Positions 1 to 5,589 of a stretch of DNA of 5,589 nucleotides are shown here, piece by piece; position 1 is the first letter of the stretch; every line of letters starts with the position of its first letter. Under the pieces are notes generated by a model, which saw only the letters and a program-made list of their open reading frames with translations, was not told where the DNA came from and made no database searches. The position numbers and the translations under genes are program-made. Origin of the DNA: an uncultured Eggerthellaceae bacterium (GTDB lineage Bacteria > Actinomycetota > Coriobacteriia > Coriobacteriales > Eggerthellaceae); the NCBI GenBank assembly GCA_949450265.1, contig CASTMW010000093.1:1-5589 (forward strand), written 5' to 3'.

Positions 1-1775
1 AGGCGTTGGCCGGATACTGCGACACCATCGAAGTGTGGATCCATGAAGATGATTCCATCACGGTGGCTGACAACGGGCGTGGCATCCCGGTAGAGAAGCA
101 CCCGAAAGAGAAGATCCCTACGGTCGAAGTCGTGCTGACCATCCTGCATGCCGGTGGCAAGTTCGGTGGCGAAGGATACAAGGTCTCCGGCGGCCTTCAC
201 GGTGTTGGCGTGTCGGTGGTGAACGCCCTATCGACCAAGGTGGAAGTGTGCGTGAAGCGTGACGGCAAGGAATACGCCATCGACTTCGACCATGGCAAGA
301 CTGCCACCAAGCTGCACGAGATCGGCAGTGCGAAGGGCACCGGCACAAAGACCACCTTCTGGCCCGACCCGGAAATATTCACTGAGACCACCGTATTCGA
401 CTTCGACACGCTGGCGAACCGCTTCCGTGAAATGGCGTTTTTGAACAAGGGCCTGAAGATCATCCTGCACGACGAGCGCAACGGCCGTGAACGCACCGAG
501 GTCTTCAAGGCTGACGGCGGCATCGTCGACTTCGTGAAGTATCTTAACGAAGGCAAGGAAACTCTGAACAAGCCCATCTACTTCGCCGCGGAGAACGCCG
601 ACGGGGAAGTAGAGATCGTCATGCAGTGGTCAAGCAGCTACAGCACCTCCATCATGGCGTTCGCGAACAACATCAACACGCACGAAGGCGGCACGCACAT
701 GGACGGCTTTAAGCAGGCCGTCACGCGCACGCTAAACGATTACGCCCGCGCAAAGGGGCTATTGAAGGAGAAGGACAGCAACCTGTCCGGCGACGATACG
801 CGCGAAGGCTTGGCCGCCATCGTTAGCGTGAAGCTGCACGATCCGCAGTTCGAAGGCCAGACCAAGACGAAGCTGGGCAACACGGAGATCAGACCTCTGG
901 TGCAGAACGCTGTTTCGCAAGGATTGGCGGAATACCTGGAAGAGAACCCCACGCCCGCGAAGCGCATCGTTTCCAAAGCCAGCCAGGCGCTTAAGGCACG
1001 CGAGGCGGCGCGAAAGGCACGCGAGGCAACGCGGCGCAAAGGCGTGCTGGACAGCTTCGCGCTGCCCGGCAAGCTGGCCGACTGCTCCAGCAAGGAAGCG
1101 GCGCTCAGCGAGATATTCATCGTAGAGGGCGACTCCGCAGGCGGCTCGGCCAAGCAGGCACGCGACCGCAAGTTCCAAGCCATCCTGCCCCTGCGCGGCA
1201 AGATTCTGAACGTTGAGCGCGCGGGGCTGCATCGGTCGCTCAATTCGGATACCATCAGCAGCTTGATCACCGCCATCGGCACGAATATTGGTGACGACTT
1301 CGACGCCGAGAAGGCGCGTTACCACCGCATCATCATCATGACGGACGCCGATGTTGACGGTGCGCATATTCGCTGCCTGCTGCTGACGTTCTTCTATCGG
1401 TACATGCCCGAACTGATCAGCCGCGGGTACATCTACATCGCGTGCCCGCCGCTCTATGGGCTCAAAAAGAAGAACAGCCGCAACGTGAAGATAGAGAAGT
1501 ACATCTTCAAGGAAGACGAACTGAAGGCATATCTGGCCACGCTGCCCGATCCGGACAAGTTCGACGTGCAGCGCTACAAGGGCTTGGGCGAGATGGACCC
1601 CGAGCAGCTTTGGGAGACCACCATGGAGCCCCAGAACAGGACGTTGTTGCAGGTGAACATCGAGGATGCGGCCGCCGCCGAGCGCGTGGTGAGCGAACTG
1701 ATGGGCGAACAGGTGGAACCACGCAAAGAGTTCATCCAGCGCCACGCGAAGGACGTGCGCTTCCTGGACATCTAG
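1..1775 (+). CDS. gyrB: DNA gyrase subunit B (ATPase and TOPRIM subunit), 5' end outside the window
   Basis: This is the ATP-driven subunit of cytoplasmic DNA gyrase. It binds ATP, dimerises as the entry gate and supplies the Mg-binding TOPRIM domain used with GyrA for DNA cleavage. The reading frame is open from the window edge: bases 1-2 end a Glu codon and GCG follows, matching the E. coli DEALAG region near residue 50. The TTG at 6 is therefore an internal Leu, not the start, and about 50 residues are missing, including the catalytic Glu42 and Asn46 equivalents. Counting from that Leu codon as 1, I see ADNGRGIP (21-28), the glycine-rich ATP lid YKVSGGLHGVGVS (58-70), QTKTK (285-289; K287 is the transducer lysine), TOPRIM EGDSAGG (374-380), DADVDGAHI (447-455; with E374 these give the metal ligands) and QRYKGLGEM (522-530). 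It ends RFLDI as is usual for GyrB. There is no gammaproteobacterial insert, so the full protein should be about 640 residues. Two residues matter for drugs: Arg397 is at E. coli Lys447, and Thr117 appears to be at coumarin-binding Arg136. It lies directly upstream of gyrA. Identification is secure. Confidence 0.98.
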   Translation, partial: ALAGYCDTIEVWIHEDDSITVADNGRGIPVEKHPKEKIPTVEVVLTILHAGGKFGGEGYKVSGGLHGVGVSVVNALSTKVEVCVKRDGKEYAIDFDHGKTATKLHEIGSAKGTGTKTTFWPDPEIFTETTVFDFDTLANRFREMAFLNKGLKIILHDERNGRERTEVFKADGGIVDFVKYLNEGKETLNKPIYFAAENADGEVEIVMQWSSSYSTSIMAFANNINTHEGGTHMDGFKQAVTRTLNDYARAKGLLKEKDSNLSGDDTREGLAAIVSVKLHDPQFEGQTKTKLGNTEIRPLVQNAVSQGLAEYLEENPTPAKRIVSKASQALKAREAARKAREATRRKGVLDSFALPGKLADCSSKEAALSEIFIVEGDSAGGSAKQARDRKFQAILPLRGKILNVERAGLHRSLNSDTISSLITAIGTNIGDDFDAEKARYHRIIIMTDADVDGAHIRCLLLTFFYRYMPELISRGYIYIACPPLYGLKKKNSRNVKIEKYIFKEDELKAYLATLPDPDKFDVQRYKGLGEMDPEQLWETTMEPQNRTLLQVNIEDAAAAERVVSELMGEQVEPRKEFIQRHAKDVRFLDI

Positions 1776-1788
1776 TTTCACGTGAAAC
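1775..1788. promoter_or_regulatory. parS: parS-like ParB binding site between gyrB and gyrA
   Basis: GTTTCACGTGAAAC is a perfect 14-bp palindrome identical to the core of the bacterial parS consensus TGTTTCACGTGAAACA. The outermost bases differ (A at 1774 instead of T, G at 1789 instead of A), so it matches 14 of 16. Its first base is the last base of the gyrB TAG stop, and the rest lies in the 39-base gap before gyrA. parS sites load ParB, which spreads along the DNA and with ParA and SMC organises origin segregation. The site would probably bind ParB, perhaps less tightly than the perfect copy 3.3 kb downstream. Binding is inferred; the palindrome is seen directly. Confidence 0.85.
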
Positions 1789-1803
1789 GATCTGAAAGAC
1801 CTG

Positions 1804-1814
1804 AAAGGTAGAAG
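1804..1814 (+). promoter_or_regulatory. Ribosome binding site of gyrA
   Basis: The purine-rich AAAGGTAGAAG just before the ATG at 1815 contains AAAGG, which is complementary to the 3' end of 16S rRNA. Six bases separate it from the start codon, a normal spacing. This decides the gyrA start: downstream ATGs at 1887 (codon 25) and 1986 (codon 58) have no equally well placed site. It sits in a small direct repeat, CTGAAAG at 1792-1798 and 1801-1807. Confidence 0.7.
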
Positions 1815-4487
1815 ATGGCAGATAACGATAGCTTCAACGAAGAATCGAACGCAGAAGGAATGCCCAACGCCGAAGAGATAGAGGACATGGAGCTTTCTAT
1901 TGACGAAGGCGTTGCAGTGGATACCGATGGTGAATATGACAATGAAGGGCTGACCGAAGCCGAAGAAGAGGCTGAAACGGCCGACATGGTGGCGGCTGCT
2001 GACCCGGGCACTGAGGTGCAGACGGCGGAGCTTGGCCGCGAGATGCAGCAGTCGTTCTTGGAATATTCCATGAGCGTCATCGTGGCACGCGCGCTGCCGG
2101 ATGTGCGCGACGGCCTGAAGCCGGTGCATCGCCGCATCCTGTACGCCATGAACGAATCCGGGTACCTTCCCACTAAACCGCACATGAAGTCGGCGCGTAC
2201 GGTGGGCGATGTGATCGGCAAGTACCACCCGCATGGCGATTCGGCAGTCTATGACACTATGGTGCGCTTGGCGCAGCCGTTCAGCATGCGCTTGCCCCTA
2301 GTCGATGGCCACGGCAACTTCGGCAGCATCGACGGCGACTCTGCGGCGGCCATGCGTTACACCGAAGCGCGCCTGGACAAGCCCGCTATGGAGATCCTGC
2401 GTGACCTTGACAAGGAAACCGTTGATTTCCAACCGAACTACGACGAGAGCCTGCAAGAGCCTAAGGTGCTTCCCGCGCGCTTCCCGAATCTGCTGGTCAA
2501 TGGCAGCAACGGCATCGCGGTGGGCATGGCGACCAATATCCCGCCGCACAATCTGGGCGAGACCATTGACGCCACCATCCTTATGATCGACAACCCTGAC
2601 GTGACCACTGAGGAACTGATGGAAGCGCTGCCGGGCCCTGATTTCCCGACCGGTGGCCTGATCATGGGTAAGAAAGGCATTGTGGATGCCTACGAGACCG
2701 GCCACGGCAACATCACCATCCGTGCAAAATGCACATTCGAAGAGAAGAAGTCGGGCCGTAGTTCCATCATCGTGAAGGAGATCCCCTACCAGGTGAACCG
2801 CAAGCGCCTGCTGGAAAAGCTGGGCGAGCTGGTGCGCGAGAAGAAGCTGCCGGAGATCAGCAACATCCACGACGCGGCCGATCGCCACGGTATCGACATC
2901 ATCATTGACCTGAAGTCGAACGCCATTCCGCAGGTCGTGTTGAACAAGCTGTTCAAACACACCCAACTTCAGGTGGGCTTCGGCATCAACATGCTGGCGC
3001 TGGTGGACGACACGCCGCGCGTGCTATCCCTGAAGGAGATGCTGCACTATTACATCCAGCATCAGATCGACGTGGTGACGCGCCGCACGCGCTACGAGCT
3101 GGCGAAGGCGGAAGAGCGCGCCCATATCTTGGAAGGCCTGATCATTGCGCTGGAGAATATCGATGAGGTCATCCAGATCATCCGCAGCAGTCAGACCGAT
3201 AAGGAAGCGGGTGAGCGCCTGCAACAGCGCTTCGGGCTGAGCAAGCGCCAGACCGACGCCATCTTGGAGATGCGTCTGCGCCGCTTGACCGGCCTTGAGC
3301 GTGAGAAGATCGAGAACGAACTGGCCGAGCTGCGCGAACGTATCACTTACTTGAAGAGCCTGCTGGACGACGAGCGCCTGCTGCGCGGCGTCATCAAGGA
3401 AGAGCTACTCGAGATCCGCAAGCGCTTCACCACGGCGCGCCGCACACGCATTGCCGGCGAAGCGCGCGATATCGAGGTGGAGGATCTGGTGCCCGACGAC
3501 AACATGGTGGTCACCATGACCCGCGCCGGATACATCAAGCGCATGCCCGTGACGGCCTATCGTCAGCAAAAGCGCGGCGGGAAGGGCATGCAGGGCGTCA
3601 ACCTGAAGGATTCCGACTACGTCGAGCACTTGTTCGTGGCAACGAACCACAGTTACATGCTGTTCTTCTCCACGAAGGGTAAGGTCTACCGTCTGCATGT
3701 GTACGACATTCCCGAAGCCAGCCGCCACGCGCGCGGCACGGCCATCGTGAATCTGCTGCCGCTCGAAAAGGGCGAGACCATCAGCGCGGTCATCTCCACC
3801 AAGGAGTTCCCGGCCGACGAGTTCCTGATGTTCGCCACCCAGAACGGCACGGTGAAGAAGACGGCCATGGACCTGTATGATCGCACGCGCCGCGACGGGC
3901 TGATCGCCATCAACCTGAACGACGATGACCAGCTCATCAGCGTGAAGCGCGTGGCGAAGGGTGAGAAGGTCATCATGGTGTCCAGCGCGGGCAAGGCCAT
4001 CCTGTGGGATGAGAGCGAAGTGCGCGCGATGGGCCGTACGGCCACGGGCGTGCGCGGGATGAACGTGCCAGCCGACGCGCGTGTGCTTGGTATGGAGATA
4101 GCACGTCCCGAAACAGACCTGTTCGTCATCACCGAAAAGGGATACGGCAAGCGCACGGCGGTGTCGGAATATAGCGAACACCATCGCGGCGGCCAGGGCG
4201 TGTACACGATCACGATGACCCAGAAGAAGGGTCTGCTGGTTTCCATGAAGATCGTGGAGGTCGACGACGAGATCATGATCATTTCCGAAGAGGGCGTCAT
4301 TGTGCGCACTCCTGTGAAGGGGATCAGCGAACTGGGTCGACAGGCGCAAGGAGTGCGGTGCATGAACATTGCTGATGGGGATCGCGTGACTGCGGTGGCC
4401 ATCAGTGAGCGAGGCGGCAAGAAGGCGAAGCGCACCGACAGTATCGACGAAGATGCGAGCCTTGCTGGCGTGGAAGAGATAGACTAG
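1815..4487 (+). CDS. gyrA: DNA gyrase subunit A, with an acidic N-terminal extension
   Basis: This is the DNA breakage-reunion and wrapping subunit of gyrase (A2B2), 890 residues. Residues 1-74 form an extra N-terminal arm. The conserved fold starts at about 75 (REMQQSFLEYSMSVIV) with the winged-helix domain. The catalytic tyrosine is Y182 in AAMRYTEARL (177-186), next to R181. The quinolone-determining region is GKYHPHGDSAVYD (135-147), with Ser143 and Asp147 at E. coli positions 83 and 87, so no classical resistance substitution is present. Tower and coiled-coil gate segments run to about 540. The C-terminal beta-pinwheel follows from about 556 and carries the GyrA-box QKRGGKG (585-591), which is diagnostic for gyrase rather than topoisomerase IV. 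The tail is basic (KKAKR, 869-873), then acidic (7 of the last 16 residues are Asp or Glu). The offset from E. coli numbering is +60, caused entirely by the N-terminal arm, which has 25 acidic residues and no Lys, Arg or His in its first 70. The gene is 39 bases behind gyrB and probably in the same operon. Confidence 0.99.
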   Translation: MADNDSFNEESNAEGMPNAEEIEDMELSIDEGVAVDTDGEYDNEGLTEAEEEAETADMVAAADPGTEVQTAELGREMQQSFLEYSMSVIVARALPDVRDGLKPVHRRILYAMNESGYLPTKPHMKSARTVGDVIGKYHPHGDSAVYDTMVRLAQPFSMRLPLVDGHGNFGSIDGDSAAAMRYTEARLDKPAMEILRDLDKETVDFQPNYDESLQEPKVLPARFPNLLVNGSNGIAVGMATNIPPHNLGETIDATILMIDNPDVTTEELMEALPGPDFPTGGLIMGKKGIVDAYETGHGNITIRAKCTFEEKKSGRSSIIVKEIPYQVNRKRLLEKLGELVREKKLPEISNIHDAADRHGIDIIIDLKSNAIPQVVLNKLFKHTQLQVGFGINMLALVDDTPRVLSLKEMLHYYIQHQIDVVTRRTRYELAKAEERAHILEGLIIALENIDEVIQIIRSSQTDKEAGERLQQRFGLSKRQTDAILEMRLRRLTGLEREKIENELAELRERITYLKSLLDDERLLRGVIKEELLEIRKRFTTARRTRIAGEARDIEVEDLVPDDNMVVTMTRAGYIKRMPVTAYRQQKRGGKGMQGVNLKDSDYVEHLFVATNHSYMLFFSTKGKVYRLHVYDIPEASRHARGTAIVNLLPLEKGETISAVISTKEFPADEFLMFATQNGTVKKTAMDLYDRTRRDGLIAINLNDDDQLISVKRVAKGEKVIMVSSAGKAILWDESEVRAMGRTATGVRGMNVPADARVLGMEIARPETDLFVITEKGYGKRTAVSEYSEHHRGGQGVYTITMTQKKGLLVSMKIVEVDDEIMIISEEGVIVRTPVKGISELGRQAQGVRCMNIADGDRVTAVAISERGGKKAKRTDSIDEDASLAGVEEID

Positions 4488-4793
4488 GAAAGCGAACGAG
4501 AGGCTGATCGGAACGTACGGTTGATGAGGTGGACGAACGTTAGCTTAGGTGAAGCGGACGTGGATCCGGGAGAACCGAATACGCAGCTCAGCGAACGGAT
4601 GCTGTACTAGGCAAAACGGACGTTGGACCAAGTGAAATGCGACAGTGTAGGCGCAATGAACGTTGGACCAGATGAAATAAGAGACACGGTCAAGCGGGAC
4701 GCAATAGCCAGAAAAAGCGACCGTTGGACTTAGTGAAACGCGATAGTCTAGGTGAACAGGCAATACGCTCGGCGAATTGAGCGCAGGATGTTG
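4488..4793 (+). repeat. Degenerate tandem array, about 20-bp period, in the gyrA 3' region
   Basis: The region directly after the gyrA stop is built of imperfect units with a mean period of about 20 bp. By eye the unit is GAACGGACGTTGGACTAGGT. Units begin at 4511, 4531, 4551, 4572, 4593, 4613, 4634, 4653, 4674, 4696, 4719, 4735, 4754 and 4774; 4488-4510 may be one more. Most begin with GAA, and many end in AGGT, AGGC, AAGT or AAGC. The best preserved, at 4614-4633, matches the unit at about 17 of 20 bases, and those at 4511, 4531 and 4593 match 15-16. CGTTGGACCA recurs exactly at 4621 and 4661, and CGTTGGAC at 4722. Unit lengths vary from 16 to 23 bases and stop codons occur, so it is not coding on the + strand. 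It is flanked by the gyrA stop and a terminator, so it would be transcribed as the gyrA 3' UTR. I do not recognise the family and infer no function. Confidence 0.7.
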
Positions 4794-4832
4794 AAAAGGC
4801 CGCCAGGGAGACACTTTCTCTCTGGCGGCTTT
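4794..4832. terminator. Rho-independent terminator, probably bidirectional
   Basis: Bases 4799-4811 pair with 4817-4829 in a 13-bp stem (GCCGCCAGGGAGA against TCTCTCTGGCGGC). There is a single G-T wobble (4807/4821) and a 5-base loop (CACTT). An AAAA run (4794-4797) precedes the stem and TTT (4830-4832) then CGCTTT follows, so a U-rich end exists on either strand; it is better on the - strand. It would end the gyrBA transcript 311 bases after the gyrA stop. The T run on the + strand is short, so its strength in that direction is uncertain. Confidence 0.8.
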
Positions 4833-4859
4833 CGCTTTGCTGCTGGTGCCACTCCGCTG

Positions 4860-4884
4860 ATCGTTAGCGCTGTTCGCGCTCGAT
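4860..4884. other. Small imperfect hairpin after the terminator
   Basis: ATCG, a two-base bulge TT and AGCGC (4860-4870) pair with GCGCT and CGAT (4876-4884) around a TGTTC loop. No T run follows, so it is unlikely to be a stand-alone terminator. A separate 10-bp palindrome, TTGATATCAA, lies at 4891-4900. These could be a backup structure, a protein site or chance; no function is assigned. Confidence 0.4.
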
Positions 4885-5068
4885 TACCATTTGATATCAA
4901 TCCTATCTGTCTTAGTCGATTTGTTTTCTCCGATCTCTCTTGGTAAGAACCTGATATAAACGCAGGACTCAATCAATAACAATCCATGTCCCAGACCGTT
5001 ATTAACAAGGCGTATCCCAATCCGTAAGGCTGCACAGCACCCTCCCTCGTTTTGTCGCATGGGCTGCG
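4885..5068. other. AT-richer non-coding spacer with a possible weak promoter
   Basis: This stretch is clearly richer in A and T than the genes around it and contains no credible coding region on either strand. The only promoter-like element seen is TGATATAAA (4952-4960), an extended -10 of TGnTATAAT type with 5 of 6 bases of the hexamer. No good -35 stands 16-18 bases upstream. If active to the right it would give the traX-like gene a leader of about 100 bases. No RNA gene was recognised. Confidence 0.35.
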
Positions 5069-5074
5069 TATAAT
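5069..5074 (+). promoter_or_regulatory. Candidate -10 element (TATAAT) of the traX-like gene
   Basis: A perfect TATAAT lies here with no convincing -35: the hexamer 17 bases upstream is CTCGTT, and TTGTCG at 5052 is too close. Its last two bases are also the first two of the ATG at 5073. Transcription from it would begin around 5081-5082, inside parS and after that ATG, exactly where an in-frame GTG (5082-5084) stands. This arrangement fits leaderless initiation, which is common in actinobacteria. The element is seen; its use is inferred. Confidence 0.45.
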
Positions 5075-5589
5075 GTTTCACGTGAAACATTCTTTCGATA
5101 TAACCGGATTCCAGCTGAAGATCGCTGCTATCATCGCCATGACTTGCAATCATGTGGCGAATGTATTCGGCGGTATGCTGCCAGCGCAGCTCGATTTCGC
5201 GTTGTACGCTGTTGGCGGGGTTACGTTTCCCATCATGGCATTCCTTCTTGTGGAAGGATATGCTCACACTTCTAATGTGCGGTCGTATGCGGTGCGGCTG
5301 GGCATCTTCGCGCTGATATCCCAAGTGCCTTACTACCTTGTGTTCCAGTGGCCTTTGAACGTGTTGTTTACCCTGCTTATAGGGCTGGGCATTCTTTGGC
5401 TGAACGATCAGTTCCATCCGGCGGTCGGTCTGCTGGTCACCATCGTCTGCACGATCGGGCTGCAGGGCGTCGTTGATTGGGGGACTGTTGGGTTCGTTGT
5501 TATCTACTTCTTCGGTGCGTTGCGCGAGGCTCGCCGCATGCCTGCGAGTTTTGCGAAAGCCCTGGTAGGTGAGCATTGCGGTGCGCATT
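5073..5589 (+). CDS. TraX-family integral membrane protein, 3' end outside the window
   Basis: The first 172 residues of a multi-spanning membrane protein are open to the window edge. The pattern is that of the TraX family, named for the F-plasmid protein needed for N-terminal acetylation of pilin; chromosomal relatives are widespread and mostly of unknown role. Recognisable parts are ITGFQLKIAAIIAM (10-23), the first helix with C25-N26-H27 where many relatives have Asp-His, then FPIMAFLLVEGYAHTSNV (52-69), YAVRLGIFALISQVPY (72-87) and LNVLFTLLIGLGILWL (95-110). Likely membrane segments are about 15-35, 43-62, 73-92, 96-111, 116-134 and 136-150. The start is uncertain. ATG 5073 has no Shine-Dalgarno and lies inside the TATAAT; GTG 5082 (residue 4) fits a leaderless start and still leaves the family core intact. 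No conjugation genes are nearby, so a pilin-acetylation role is not implied. It is separated from gyrA by a terminator and is probably its own transcription unit. Confidence 0.85.
   Translation, partial: MFHVKHSFDITGFQLKIAAIIAMTCNHVANVFGGMLPAQLDFALYAVGGVTFPIMAFLLVEGYAHTSNVRSYAVRLGIFALISQVPYYLVFQWPLNVLFTLLIGLGILWLNDQFHPAVGLLVTIVCTIGLQGVVDWGTVGFVVIYFFGALREARRMPASFAKALVGEHCGAH
5074..5089. promoter_or_regulatory. parS: parS, perfect 16-bp consensus ParB binding site
   Basis: TGTTTCACGTGAAACA matches the known bacterial parS consensus at all 16 positions. It is the centre of a perfect 20-bp palindrome spanning 5072-5091. It covers the first codons of the traX-like gene and touches the TATAAT immediately upstream, so the motif is embedded in both a promoter and a coding start. 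ParB bound here would seed a partition complex near the origin and could block transcription of the gene. The second site in the window is centred 3300 bases upstream. Confidence 0.93.

Noticed and set aside
759..2234. 491-codon open frame on the - strand opposite gyrB and gyrA
   Set aside because: It lies antisense to two certain housekeeping genes and crosses their junction; the His/Val/Leu-rich product is a typical shadow of GC-rich coding sequence.
2229..2256. Quinolone-resistance substitutions in GyrA
   Set aside because: Ser143 and Asp147, the counterparts of E. coli Ser83 and Asp87, are both unchanged.
4488..4793. CRISPR array
   Set aside because: There are no identical repeats of 24-37 bp separated by unique spacers; the units are contiguous, short and degenerate.
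4545..4814. Open frame on the - strand through the repeat array, with Phe about every 7 residues in part of it
   Set aside because: The periodicity follows from the 20-21 bp DNA repeat, unit-length changes break the frame pattern, and the frame begins inside the terminator stem. There is no support for a protein.
4752..4946. Small + strand open frame (64 codons) across the terminator
   Set aside because: It runs straight through the hairpin, has no clear ribosome site and shows no recognisable features.
4996..5004. DnaA box
   Set aside because: TTATTAACA differs from TTATNCACA at one position and stands alone; no cluster of boxes or AT-rich unwinding element is visible, so oriC is not claimed here.
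5052..5057. TTGTCG as a -35 element for the TATAAT at 5069
   Set aside because: The spacing is only 11 bases, too short for a standard sigma-70-type promoter.
4884..5588. Long open frame on the - strand covering the end of the window
   Set aside because: It is antisense to the TraX-like gene, which has clear family motifs and membrane helices. The - strand product is a hydrophilic sequence without recognisable domains and owes its length to codon bias.

Overview
The window looks like a chromosomal segment close to a replication origin, in a moderately GC-rich bacterium. It holds the 3' nine-tenths of gyrB, a complete gyrA, a roughly 585-base intergenic stretch, and the 5' part of a TraX-family membrane protein gene. 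All three genes are on the + strand. The GyrB lacks the extra domain of gammaproteobacterial GyrB and has Gram-positive/actinobacterial-type signatures (EMAFLNKGL, LPLRGKILNVERA, MTDADVDGAHIR). Together with the tight gyrB-gyrA order and the presence of parS sites, this suggests an actinobacterium. Coriobacteriia (Eggerthellaceae-like) is my best guess from general impression, but the sequence does not prove it.

Layout: gyrB (1-1775, 5' end cut) and gyrA (1815-4487) are 39 bases apart and very probably co-transcribed. They encode the two subunits of DNA gyrase (A2B2), which introduces negative supercoils. The gap between them carries a 14-bp core parS palindrome that shares one base with the gyrB stop codon, followed by the gyrA Shine-Dalgarno. 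GyrA has an unusual N-terminal extension of about 60 residues that is strongly acidic and contains no basic residue.

After gyrA there is no convincing gene for 585 bases. The first 300 bases are filled by a degenerate tandem array with a period of about 20 bp (approximate unit GAACGGACGTTGGACTAGGT, 14 recognisable units). It ends in a strong hairpin with A- and T-rich flanks that looks like a terminator usable from both sides. The gyrA transcript would therefore carry the whole array as a long 3' UTR. Next come a second small hairpin and an AT-richer stretch with a possible extended -10 promoter.

At 5069-5091 a perfect TATAAT, an ATG, a full 16-bp parS and a GTG codon overlap in 23 bases at the head of the traX-like gene. 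The spacing (-10, 7 nt, GTG) fits a leaderless transcript whose start lies inside parS, so ParB binding could directly occlude this promoter. The two parS centres are 3300 bp apart, consistent with the parS cluster normally found around oriC. The most interesting items are the parS/promoter/start overlap, the 20-bp array and the acidic GyrA arm. No clearly new multi-gene system is visible.
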